64,000 bases of DNA from Lunularia cruciata. Taxonomy: Eukaryota; Streptophyta; Marchantiopsida; Lunulariales; Lunulariaceae. Below, in pieces: positions 53,254 to 63,929 of the stretch; within the stretch, counting starts at the first letter, position 1; each line of letters starts with the position of its first letter. The stretch lies in NCBI GenBank assembly GCA_948567375.1, contig OX419757.1:17794001-17858000 (forward strand), read 5' to 3'. The position numbers and the translations under genes are program-made. Under the pieces are notes generated by a model, which was not told where the DNA came from, ran no database searches, and worked only from the letters and a program-made list of their open reading frames with translations.

Positions 53254-55685
53254 TTAATTTTCGGCAATCTTGGAGTCTCGTCTTCCTGACCGTTCCCTAA
53301 GAAATGCCTTCCACAGCCCTTGGCCAAGAATGAAGTTCAATACATTCAGTCCCAGCATGCCAACAGAACCAAGAGGGAGTTCTACCGTCCCTTTCTGAAA
53401 CTTTCTTCTATCTTCAACTAACTTTACAGTGATAAAAATGTGAACACCACACCGTGTTGTGAAATATGATAACCAATTTAGTATCCACTCTATCCTGATC
53501 ATATGGCCCCAAGCCCTATTTACTCCGGCCAACAATGTCACCTTCCGCAGATGAAGAAAGATGGAGTGCACCTGAGTAAATAACAGACCAAAGAAGTAAG
53601 ACAACAACTATACAATCTCATCGACTTATAAACTTTCTTGCAGTAGGCCAAACCTTCGCAAGGATCTTCAAGTCCATGGCTTCTGCCGATCGTTACTTAC
53701 GGACAACTATAGACAATGACTAGCCAGCTAAGTCAAGAAGGGACAAAACCTCGATTTATAAACCTTGAGTTCACTTCCTATAGGCCGAGGAAATTCTTTC
53801 AACGAAAGGAAAAGGGAAATGGAAAAGGGGAAGACCTCGCAAACCAAAGTGAGTATCAAGTAGTTGATACAGCTGTTTCTGATGAGAGCCACAAGGAAAC
53901 ATGTAAGCAGAACAACGTGATGTGTGAGGACTGAAGGTGCCCTTGGCTTGTACAGTCGTCTGCGGAGCATGTCCCATTGATCATAAGCGAAGTATCCGCA
54001 TGACACACCAAGTACAGCATGTGCTCCGGACCATGCCTTTTCAGTGAGAACAACATGCGTCAACATCTGTTTAGATCCTTTCCTCCGCTCCTCTTCCGCC
54101 AGTAAACTTATCACTGCGGAAGTGATGGTGTTATTAGACTAGCATTCTCGTCAGTCAAGCCCCATAGCGCAACTCAATGCAGACGCAGACTCTAAATTAA
54201 GCAAATATGTACTGGAAAGAGGGAGATTCTTCCCAACCTCTACTGGTGAATGTATGGGAAGTCTCCAAGTTCCAAGTATTCCAAAGGAAACCATACAAGG
54301 CTCTACAAGCCGTTCTGCACGACAGAAACACGCGGCTAATGACTAACTGCAAAAGGTCTATTCAAATAAGATTCTTGCAACTATGATGCGGTATAGCGAC
54401 GTTGAACAAAATATGGCAAGGTACGGGACGTGAAACTTAATTTCAGCTACTTGATTATTACTAGAGTGACATCACTGGACCAAATGACGGGGGAACTGTA
54501 ACAATACTATTTTACTTCAATTTGGGGAAACTGAAGCTACTCAGGAAGTCCCACCTAAAAAAGGTCCTTAGATTGACACGATGACCCATGACGGGTCCTC
54601 ACCCCTTCTGCTTACTCCTTGAAATAAAAGGCTTGAGCAGCTGAGTGAATTTCGACCCTCATCCGTTTGAGCAATTGTCGCCACTCTTTTGCAATCACAC
54701 TAACACTGAAGTCTGAGGGATCTAAGTCAGGCATTCTCAGTAAAAATCTTCTCATAGTGCTCTACTGGGCCTGATGATTTCTACACCTCGCCTTACGCAA
54801 GTTGAGGTATATAAAATAGCAATATCCATCAGCTTCACCGTGGACATTTACTACATCGATCTACAAACGTTTTGTCATAGATACTTTAAGTAGCGTCATG
54901 CGAAACCGCAAGGTGGGCTCTAATTCTCAACTTGCACGTTATTCTCCTTCAAAACATGTGCACGTTCGAAAACGTTCCACTGGACCATGGATTGGATTGA
55001 CTTAGCTAATACACTAAAGAGGTCCACGATGGTGATATCTGAAGGAAATACAGAAAGATTATCGGATCCGCTACGAGGTGACGACGAGGTCAAATACTTT
55101 CAGGCTAAGATGACTTGACCTACAGTCATCAATTTAGCAAAGAGAAGTATGCGTTACACCGGAAGCAAACCTACATGCTACCAAGGAAAATATGGCAGGA
55201 CTTCAGTCTTCACATTATCAAGTGGAAGCGACCAATAAGTGGACATGAAGGCAATGTTAAAACGCGTTCATAGAGGTAACTACAATCTTGTCAAACTGCA
55301 AAATTCTCTTGCCTGCAATAGATATTGTCGTGGAGTGTAGCAGGGACACTGAAGTGTTCAGAAAGCTGTCAACATGTCGTGCCTGCAGTCCAGATAAACA
55401 CGCTGGCTTCGATGCAACAAACACTGATAGGACCTTGTTGATAGTTTCAAAAAATGCCCAACCATAGACAACAGGCCACAAATTCGTACTGCTTTGCCAG
55501 ATTTTCCACACCATGACGAGCGTCCAGATAACTAGAAGCATGACAAATATTATCCCTGTGTTATCACGGCTGCGCCTCCTCTGATAACCAGAAACCTCCG
55601 CAACACGTACATCCACTGGATTCACGCTAAGAGCCGAGCCCGACGAGCTAGTCCCTTGTGACATTCCATTTTCGTCCAACGCCAT
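53254..55685 (-). CDS. TLC-domain membrane protein (TMEM136/TLCD5-like)
   Basis: A multipass membrane protein with a TRAM-LAG1-CLN8 domain. Relatives act in lipid sensing or metabolism; this subgroup is not well characterised. Three exons join in phase, high to low: 55685-55313, 54113-53836, 53571-53254 (322 residues). Residues 40-60 form a first membrane span (IIFVMLLVIWTLVMVW). The TLC core has FLNTSVSLLHST, SCGYFAYDQWDML, APSVLTHHVVLLTCF, EVHSIFLHLRK and a C-terminal hydrophobic segment near LNVLNFILG. The TLC histidines (LLHST, LTHH, VHSIF) are present. The 1.2-kb first intron seems to use a GC donor (GCAG/GCAAGA); a GT alternative at 55291 would join to 54066 (ATG) instead. The ATG at 55802 would extend the N-terminus by 39 residues. 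The C-terminus is Arg/Lys-rich, RERSGRRDSK. Confidence 0.82.
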
Positions 55686-56525
55686 GGTTACACTCAATTT
55701 CTTGCAACGCGAAGAAAATCCCACAGATTTTGACAGATAGCTTAGCAAACCTGGTACGTACGTCCACATCTCATGCCAAGAACCTTGTCTCCAGTCCTTC
55801 AACGCTCAAACATCCCCCTTCAACACGCTTCGTCCATCTAACTTCTCATCTCCACCGCATTGCTCTCTTGCTCCCAAAGATCCAACACAACTTGCAACTG
55901 ACAGCGAAATCAACGCAGATTACCGGCTTAAGAACCAGTAGCAGTAAACTATGAACGAGATTGCTTCACAAGCGACCAACAAACAACAGTTCAAAGACCC
56001 AAAGAATTCAGTGTGACAACATGGAAGTTGCGTGCAGAGATTTTCACCTTCACCGGGCGTCAATGGAGTGTTACGAATCATAGGACCACGGCTGTATGGG
56101 CTCGCACTCAACGTTCGCATTGCGCATTGACGATTTTCTGCTTATGCTTGTGAATGCCGCCAACTTTTCGACAACCACTACCCTACCCATCTCCAAGCAA
56201 TCAAATTCTCTCTCCCTCTCTCTCTGTTTCTCCTTGTAATCATCACTCTATATGCGTCGGCCTCTCCTCTCCAAACATCTCCGAGTTCTCGTATGTGCCT
56301 GCGTGTGCGTGGGTAGTCCGCGCCGTCCGCGCATCCGTCCGCAGTTCGAGCGGTCCCATATACTTGATGGCGTTTATAGTTACAGGGCGGTAATTGGAGT
56401 AGAGGATATATACGGCTGTACATGTAAGGTAGTTACTTTATCTTACAAGGACACAAGTGTGGTTGCTATTGTATGGTTTACTTAGAAGATGAAAGTTCAA
56501 TTACGATGTGGGTCTAGCACTCCAA
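55686..56525. promoter_or_regulatory. Upstream region of the TLC gene
   Basis: It holds a pyrimidine-rich run (TCTCTCCCTCTCTCTCTG near 56208) typical of plant promoters, then turns sharply AT-rich toward the copia LTR at 56526. No other gene is recognised. Confidence 0.4.
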
Positions 56526-56950
56526 TGTTAAATATATGTATATTAACGGATTTTGAATTATATAAATATATTAAAAAATAATTTATATACACTAAGTAAA
56601 AATTAGTTTTTTGCAAATTGACCAATTTTTTGTCATAAACTTTTTATACAAGTTTAGATTTAAATAAACTGTAACAAATATTAGTTGGTTGATAAATCCT
56701 TTCTCTTTATCTGAAAAGTCCAATTCAATAATACACGGGTTAAGCATGCACCATGGTCTACACAAGAAGATATGTGGTTCACCTCATTGAGGCTATGTAA
56801 GAGGGAACAGACTTCAATAACATTTCTGATCATCCAAGTAATGGATCATTACGAGCTCCTACTAGCCTGCACATATAATAGTCCAGCCCTAGACTTATTG
56901 TCACAATCAGGCTAACTTAAGTTACTCAGGACTTGAGTTAACTCCTAACA
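56526..56950 (-). repeat. 3' LTR of a minus-strand Ty1/copia element
   Basis: About 425 bp from TGTTAAATATATG to CTCCTAACA on the + strand, giving TGTTA/TAACA inverted ends. The right end touches a textbook polypurine tract. The left boundary rests on the TG and inverted-end match, because the other LTR lies outside the window. Confidence 0.7.
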
Positions 56951-56966
56951 ATCTCCCCCTTGACTC
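56951..56966 (-). promoter_or_regulatory. Copia polypurine tract
   Basis: On the minus strand this reads AAGGGGGAGAT just before the LTR start TGTTAGGAG, the standard copia plus-strand primer. Confidence 0.8.
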
Positions 56967-57125
56967 ATGTCTTGGGATCCTTAACTTCTATAACCTATAT
57001 GATTACTTTGTGGGAAGTCCTCGAAGGAGGTCTAACATAGGTTCCTTTGTAAACTAGAGTTAACTAGAACTAAGCGGTAGCCTAAACAAGATAGAGAAAA
57101 ATCATATATAGAGATAACACAAGTA

Positions 57126-57288
57126 CTAATCTACTCTACTTGCACACATATGCAACACGTGCAGTTTGACACGATGTCTCAAAAAACTTTCCAAAGGTAT
57201 CACTTTTGTAAAAGCATCAGCATGAATGAGTTTACCTTCAATCTTGACAAACTCAATCATATTATCAGACACAGCCTGTTTGAGAAAG
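57126..57288 (-). pseudogene. Copia pol C-terminus (part 1 of the split RNase H region)
   Basis: The minus frame reads FLKQAVSDNMIEFVKIEG, then LIHADAFTKVIPLESFLRH and ends HVLHMCASRVD with a stop at 57126-57128. This is the C-terminal end of a copia polyprotein. The upstream half continues beyond the inserted gypsy element at 62947-63175. Confidence 0.85.
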
Positions 57289-57656
57289 TGATAACAATAT
57301 GGAGTTTAGCAACGAAGTTAGTAAGGCTAACAAAGTAGAAAATAAGACAAATAAGTCTAGAATATTCCATAAGTATCTATGAAGTTTCTTGGGAAGCTTC
57401 CCGGCTAGCTTAGCTAGCATCTCAAGTAAGTAGCTTTTAGAAGGAAACTTCTAGAAGGTTCCAACTAGCTTAGCTTGCATACCAAGTAAGCAACTTCTAG
57501 AAGGAAGCTTCTTGAGAAGCTTCTCAAGAGCCTTGTATGATCCCTATAAATACAAGAGCCAAAGCTCATGCTCTGCATTTGGAGTTTTCTCTCATTCAAG
57601 TGTCCCAATGTGAGTTTCCATTCTCCTATTTCTCTCCTTGGTCATGGTGTTTTACA
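57289..57656 (+). repeat. Chromovirus 5' LTR
   Basis: It runs from TGATAACAATATGG to GTTTTACA. A TATA box (TATAAATA, 57545-57552) lies about 110 bp from the end. An exact 18-bp palindrome, CTTGAGAAGCTTCTCAAG, sits at 57511-57528. Confidence 0.85.
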
Positions 57657-57672
57657 TTGGTATTAAAGCAGG
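57657..57672 (+). promoter_or_regulatory. Chromovirus primer-binding site
   Basis: TTGGTATTAAAGCAGG directly after the LTR matches the plant initiator-Met tRNA primer site (TGGTATCAGAGC) at 10 of 12 bases. The two differences are C to T and G to A changes. Confidence 0.8.
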
Positions 57673-58889
57673 AATGGGATGGATGGAATTTATGGACCAC
57701 CAAATCCACTTCCACCAAACCATTGGGATTTTCATGTCCGAATATTACCCAAACATTGTTTCACCCAATTCATCACCTCGTATTTTGGGTAGGATTTTTT
57801 TGTATATGATCACCTTCTCTGAGGAACCCTTGATACTTCCGGTTGTAACTTATGGAGATTGGTGGACATGCTGCATCTATGTGTTAATCAATTACATAAA
57901 TTGAGAGTAGTGGGATAGAGTAGTAGCTATGGCGGTAATATCGGACGTTATTCTTGTGATGTAGCAACAAATTGAGCACCTTACTAGACTGTTCAATGAA
58001 TGAGAGCAGCAATGACAATAACATATAGAAAAGATTGCATCTGATCGAGATGGAAAAGATTGCATCCGATCTCCAAAATCCAAGGTGTTTGAAGGTAAGA
58101 ATCTTTCAAGAACAATGGAGAATTTTGTGTTTGATTGCAAACGTTGCTTTGAAGCCACCAACCTTCAAGATGAACAAAAACAAATTCTCTTGGCTTCTAG
58201 CCAATTGGATGGTGTGGCAAAACTTTGGTGACGATTTTGAGTGGAGCAAGCTGAACAACAGATTGTTGCACCAATTTTGACATGGGCAGAATTCAAGGAT
58301 GCAATACTTGGTCAATTTCAAACTATAAATGTCATCCAAGCTGCACAAGATAAATTGGCAAAGGTGAAGCAAATTGGCTCTGTAAGGAGCTACATCAAAC
58401 AATTTTAGAACGTCATCATGCAAATTCTAGATATACAAGAAGGTGAAGTTCCAGATCAATTTGTGCGGGGATTGAAAGCACAAACCAAATTGGAGGTGAC
58501 CACGCGGGAACCACAAAACGTAGAAGAAGCCATGAAATTGGTTGACCGCTTTGATTCCTTGGTTGTGACAACTTGGTCTCAACCTCGACTTACACAAAGC
58601 CTACCAGTACACCACGCACGGGTGGAGGAACCGGCACCAATGGAGATTGATGCTATCCAATGAAGATCACTTGGTACAACGGATAAAGAAAGATTATGAC
58701 AAAATAGAAGTTGTTTTTATTATTACCAAGTTGGATATCACATTGTTGAATGTCCACTTAGGAATGGGCAACCTTGACAAGTTACCTAATTGGAGGTTGT
58801 GGAACATAATGATTAGGGAAATGAGGAATCCTAGTAGGAGATTTTGAGCCGCCTACTAAGAGCTTGATTAGTTCCAATGGGATTGAAGG

Positions 58890-59172
58890 CTTGACCTATG
58901 CAAGTTTGCTTCACTTGCAAGGTATGATATCTAATCAGGATTGTAGGATTTTGGTTGATACTAGAAGTTCAAAGAATGGTATGTCTATGCAAGTAGCAAA
59001 GGAATTGGGTATTTCTATCAAGCCAATGATTGGAAGTAGATTGATGATGGCGGATAATAGAAAGGGTTATGTACTCCATACCTCACATCTTGTTACTTTT
59101 AAGATTGGGAAGGAGTACTTGGAGTGTATGAGGTTTGTAGTGGCACCTCTACACTATGATGTCATTCTATGA
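58890..59172 (+). pseudogene. Chromovirus aspartic protease region
   Basis: The frame RILVDTRSSKNGMS is the protease active site, in which the usual DTGAS has become DTRSS. It is followed by VLHTSHLVTFKIGKEYLEC and a stop where LPWLELHK should continue. Loss of the glycine after Asp-Thr should inactivate the enzyme. Confidence 0.75.
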
Positions 59173-59319
59173 CTACCTTGGCTTGAACTTCATAAGGTTC
59201 AATTTGATTGGACCCGACAACAAATTCACGTACAACACCAAGGTAGGAATTTCCGATTAGGTTGTCTAGCACTTCTAAGTAAGACACCTAAGAACAGTTA
59301 GTCCCAAGATAGGAAGTTG

Positions 59320-59540
59320 GTTGAGAAGGTAGCCATAGAGCATGCCTTGAAGGGAGAGGAGCCCCAAGATGGGAAGTTTGCCAAGAAGGCAACCATGGAG
59401 CAAGCTTTGAAGAGAGGTGAGTCCCTAGATGGGAAGTTTGTTAGTGAAATAGCCATAGAGCAAGCTTTGGAGAGAGGTGAGTCCCTAGATGAGAAGTTTC
59501 TTAGTGAAACAGCCATAGAGCAAGCTTTGGAGGAAGATAG
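59320..59540 (+). repeat. 60-bp (20-residue) tandem repeat in pol
   Basis: Four units in perfect 60-bp register: the words ATAGAGCATG, ATGGAGCAAG, ATAGAGCAAG and ATAGAGCAAG start at 59335, 59395, 59455 and 59515. In protein the unit is EQALKRGESLDGKF plus six residues. It lies between protease and reverse transcriptase and keeps the reading frame. Confidence 0.9.
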
Positions 59541-59819
59541 GTCTATTTTTGTGGTGTGGATCAAGCCGATTGCACAAGGAAAATCTGAGAAGAGCCTTGA
59601 GCCTCATCAAGCAAGGGTTGATCAAATAGTTCAAGAGTTTGTGGACGTGTTTTTTAATGACCTGCCAAAGGGATTACCCTCTGATCATGGTATGACCTTC
59701 AAGATTGAGTTATTGCCGAGGAGTACTCCAGTGAGTAGGCCAATCTGTAGGCTCTCACCAAAGGAGTTAGAGGAGTTGCAAACAACACTTATAAAGTCGT
59801 TGGAGAAGGACTTCATATG

Positions 59820-62470
59820 ACATAGTACCTCTCTTGGGAAGTATCAGTACTATTTGTTCCAAAGAAGGATGGAGGACTTCATTTTTGTATTGATTATTGA
59901 GGGCTCAATAAGCAAATAATGAAGAATGCATATCCCTTGCCTTGGATTGATGACTTGCTTGATCAATTGAGTGGAGCACAATAATTTTCCAAATTGGATC
60001 TTCATAGTGGCTATTGGCAAATCTCCATTGACAGGAAGGATGTGCAAAAGACTACCTTTCACACAAGGTATGGGCATTTTGAGTGGAGAGTTCTACCTTT
60101 TGGGCTCACTAATGCTCCAGCGATCTCCATGGATCAGATGCATTGAGTGTTGGATAGACTATTGGATCGATACATAGTGGTGTTCTTGGATGATATCTTA
60201 ATCTATAGAAAGACAAAGGTAGAACACATGAATCACATGCGAGGAGTCCTAAGATGACTACAACAATATAAATTTTATTACAAGAAGTCGAAGTGTGCCT
60301 TTTGGCAAAAGAAAGTTACCTTCTTGGGTCACAAGATCTCATCAGAGGGGATGAAGATGGAAGAGGAGAAAATCAAGGCCATTATTGATTGGCCTACTCC
60401 AAATGACACTATAGAAGTACGGACATTTAATGGATTGGCTAGTTTTTACTGACAATTCATTCATTATTATGATCATGTGGCTGCACCATTGACTGACCTC
60501 TTGGGGAAGAACTTGAGCTTCTAATGGACCACCAAGCATGAAGAAGCATTCTAAAAGTTGAAACATATGGTGTCTTCAAGACCCATCCTTCAACCTTATG
60601 ATCCTCAACTACTCTATGTGGTTTATTTTGATGCTTCTAACTTTGCAATTGGAGCCATGTTGCAACAAGAATTCCTAGATGACTACATCCCATTGCCTTT
60701 GTGTCTTGCCGACTAAATACGGCTGAAAGAAATTACTCTGCTCGAGATTGAGAACAACTTGCAATGGTATATGCCACCAAAGTATGGAGGCATTATCTCT
60801 TAGGGAAACAAGTTATCATGCAAACTAATCACAAACCATTGTTGCATACCTTACACTTGGAACACATGAAGAGTCAACATCATTGATGGGAGGAACAACT
60901 CCAATTGTTTGACATTAAACTTGAATACAAACCAGGTTGGTTCCATGTCATCCCTGATGCTCTATCATGGCGACCTGATTTGAAGTCTCTTCCTCTCATC
61001 ACGACAACAATTATGACAATGTCAATTGACTCCAAGGTCCAAAACAAGTTTTAGTCAACTCTACAACAAGATCCCTTCTTCCAAATAGTACATGGTCGTC
61101 TTACAACATGCGACAAGGAATAAAACACCTTCTCCTTCAAGGAAGGCCTTCTATTCCACAAGGACTAGATCTATGTTCCAGCCAAAGGTGATCTCCGACT
61201 TGTACATCTTCAAGAAGCCCATAATTTACCAATAGTTGAGCACATGGGTGTAGACAAGACCTTGGGTACCCTCCAACACCAATGGTGGTGGCCCAACATG
61301 GCATGAGATGTTTGAGAGTTTGTTTGATTGTGTGAGAGTTGCCAACGTAACAAGGCCAACAACCAGAAGCCAAGTGGACTCCTTCAACCACTCCCAATTC
61401 CATCCACTCAATGGGAACACGTGAGCTTGGATCTCATTACATCCTTGCCCCAAACAAAGCAAGGACACACAATAATTGTGATGTTTGTGGATAAGCTCAG
61501 TAAGCAAATCCACTTGGCACCAATTGTTGATATCGTGGATGCTCCAACCTTAGTGCAAATCTACTTCAACAATATCTTCAAGCATCATGGGATGCCATGT
61601 GTACTCATCTCCGACAGTGATCCTTGATTCAATGTGAAGTTTTGGCAAGCACTCTTCCAAATACTCGGCACCAAGCTTGCTTTGTCCACAACCTATCATC
61701 CTCAAACTAATGGACAAACAAAACGTGCAAATCATACCTTGGAGGATATGCTATGTGCCTTTGTCAATGTCCACCATAACGATTGGGATGAATGTCTTGC
61801 AATTGTAGAATTTACCTACAATAATTCCAAACAGGCAAGCACCAAATTTTCCCCCTTCTTTCTCAATTTTTGCCAAGATCTGCTTGTTTTAAATTCTCTT
61901 CATACTCCTTCTCCATCTCAGGTCCCTCATACTTCAACCTTCTTGACCACCATATCCCAATCTCTCCAACAAGCCAAATCTCGCCTCCTTGTTGCTTAGA
62001 ATCATCAAAAACAATATGCATACCACCATTGTCGTGATATCACTTTTGAATTTGGTGATAAAGTCATGCTATCCTCTAGTAACCTACCCCTCCCACTTGA
62101 TACCCAAGTTTGTAAACTTGCCCCTAATTAGATAGGACTTTTTGAGGTCACCCAAATCATCTCTCTTGTTGCTTATTGACTTGCTTTACCTTGTCATATG
62201 CACATACACTTTGTCTTTCACATTTCCAAGTTGAAACCCTTTGTTCCTAACCCATCTTCTTTTTCCTCTCATGTCCAACCTCCTCCTCATCCAATCCCTA
62301 TCAATGATCGTGAGGAGTACAAAGTTGATCGTATCCTTGCATGTCGCCACATTCAACAAGGACGCCAACAACATACAGAGTACAAGGTCCTTTGGAAAGG
62401 GTATCCCCTTCATGATGCCAAAGAGGAACCTCTTTCTCACCTCCAGAATGCACAGATGGCCATCCAAGAG
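59820..62470 (+). pseudogene. Chromovirus RT-RNase H-integrase-chromodomain remnant
   Basis: The order RT, RNase H, integrase and C-terminal chromodomain defines a chromovirus. Most in-frame stops fall where the family has Arg (CGA to TGA), Gln (CAA to TAA) or Trp (TGG to TAG/TGA), for example in DYRGLNK, SFYRQF and AFQKLK-like motifs. The chromodomain keeps EEYKVDRILACRH and EYKVLWKGYP, so part of the methyl-lysine pocket is still visible. Confidence 0.85.
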
Positions 62471-62507
62471 TGTGAAACTTCAATGGCGATGAGGACGTGA
62501 TCAACTA

Positions 62508-62521
62508 GTGGTGGGGGAATA
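62508..62521 (+). promoter_or_regulatory. Chromovirus polypurine tract
   Basis: GTGGTGGGGGAATA immediately before the 3' LTR start. The shorter counterpart AGTGGGGAATA precedes the LTR at 1039. Confidence 0.75.
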
Positions 62522-62946
62522 TGTAACAATATAGAGTTTAGCGACAAAGTTAGTAGGGCTAACGAAGTAGCAAATAAGACAAATTAGCCTAGAATATTCC
62601 ATAAGAATCTAGGAAGCTTCTTGGGAAGCTTCCCAGCTAGCTTAGCTTTGCATCTTAAGTAAGTAGCTTTTAGAAGGAAGCATCTAGAAGGTTCCAACCT
62701 ACTTAGCTTGCATGCCAAGTAAGCAACTTCTAGAAGGAAGCTTCTTGAGAAGCTTCCTAATTAACTTGGCTTGCACTCCAAGAAAGTGGCTCAAGGAAGC
62801 TTCTTGAGAAGCTTCTCAAGAGCCTTGTATGATCCCTATAAATACAAGGGCCAAAGCTCATGCTAGGCATTTAGAGTTTTCCCTCATTCAAGTGTCCCAA
62901 TGAGTTTCCATTCTCCTATTTCTCTCCTCGATCACGATCTTTTACA
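62522..62946 (+). repeat. Chromovirus 3' LTR
   Basis: It runs from TGTAACAATATAG to CTTTTACA, 425 bp. Compared with the 5' LTR it has an extra ~59 bp between two copies of AAGCTTCTTGAGAAGCTTC. The TATA box is at 62837-62844 and the 18-bp palindrome at 62803-62820. Confidence 0.85.
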
Positions 62947-63175
62947 CATAATGTCAATGTGCTTCACTCTACTAGCCATTACTTGTTTCATAGCTAGATG
63001 TAAAGCAGTCTGGCTGTTACAATGTAAATTCACAATGTCATGAGTCAATCCACCTCTATGATAAAGCCTATCCAACCAGATTGCTTTCTTCACTACTTCT
63101 GCTATTACTACATACTCAGATTCTGTTGTAGACTGAGCTACGCACTTCTACAATGTAGATCTCCAACTCACACAT
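62947..63175 (-). pseudogene. Copia RNase H (part 2 of the split gene)
   Basis: The minus frame reads VAQSTTESEYVVIAEVVKKA, then IWLDRLYHRGGLTHDIV and ALHLAMKQVMASRVKHIDIM. This is the RNase H end of copia pol and leads directly into the part at 57288 once the gypsy element is removed. A stop (TAG) falls just after RSTL, where relatives have a Gln codon. Confidence 0.9.
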
Positions 63176-63929
63176 TGTAATACTCCAAGGACAAGAGAAC
63201 TCTTCAAGAGAGATACAAGAGAGAAAATATAGATTTCATATTCAATACTCCGATGAGTTTAGGAGTACCTTCTCTTTATTATATAGCCAAGGAAGATCTC
63301 ATCCAAGGAAGCTCCACCATAGGGTTAGGTACATGGATAGGTGAAATTTCAGCAAGCTCCACCCTTAGATTACTTGCTTGGATGGGTAACATGTTGGTCC
63401 TGGTCCCATCTGGTTGGTCAAACATGCTTTGATTGGAGGGAATCTTTTAGGGAATCTTCCAATAGGAATCCCAAAATCACGTGGATGAGGTACCATTGGA
63501 AAGCTCTTGGTGAGAAAAACTTGGGATGGAGGGAAGGCCAGCCTTTCCTCCATCGGAAGAGGGCTTCACATAGTTTTAAGGCCTAATTCATCCGTTTAGG
63601 CCTTCAAAATTGCCTCAGAAGTTTTTGGGTCTATTTTGGCTTCTGCCCTATTAGTAGAAGTGCTCTTTTGGTCATATCTCTATCTGATCTATGTTCTCCA
63701 TCATGTATAACATCCTTCCAGATATCACCACCCCAAGTTTCACCTCTAGATCCTATGCCTAGCTATTGATTCTAAAGTTTCCAAGCATGTTTTGGTTTTT
63801 GGCCTATTAGAAGTACTCTTTTGGTGATACCTCCAGCTTATCTACTTAGTCCATCATGTATAACATCCTTCTAGATGTTATCAAACCAAATTTCATCTTT
63901 AGATCATCTATCTAGCTATTGGTATTACA
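63176..63929 (-). mobile_element. Solo LTR, family LTR-B (copy 4, long form)
   Basis: A 754-bp copy in reverse orientation, from TGTAATACTCC to GGTATTACA on the + strand. It is flanked by a perfect 5-bp target duplication, CACAT (63171-63175 and 63930-63934). It splits the copia RNase H sequence: removing it with one CACAT gives an uninterrupted frame through TLGGGCVSWRSTL. The TATA box is near 63277. The 150-bp block is doubled, as in copy 3. Confidence 0.95.

Larger units (their letters stand above)
57289..62946 (+). mobile_element. Complete-structure Ty3/gypsy chromovirus, inactivated
   Basis: LTR-gag-pol-chromodomain-LTR, about 5.66 kb: 5' LTR 57289-57656, primer site 57657-57672, gag about 57675-58850, protease about 58890-59172, a 60-bp tandem repeat 59320-59540, reverse transcriptase about 59820-60410, RNase H about 60590-60990, integrase about 61190-61990, chromodomain about 62290-62480, purine tract 62508-62521, 3' LTR 62522-62946. 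Landmarks are EFKDAILGQFQTINVIQAAQ (gag), FLDDI (RT), FDASNFAIGAMLQQE (RNase H), CESCQRNK, SLDLITSLP and TTYHPQTNGQTKR (integrase), and EYKVLWKGYPLHDA (chromodomain). About twenty in-frame stops and some frameshifts make it non-functional. It lies inside a copia RNase H gene; I see no clear target duplication. Confidence 0.95.

Noticed and set aside
57284-62951. 5-bp target duplication for the chromovirus
   Set aside because: The flanks are GAAAG and CATAA, which do not match. I therefore report the element without one rather than shift the boundaries.
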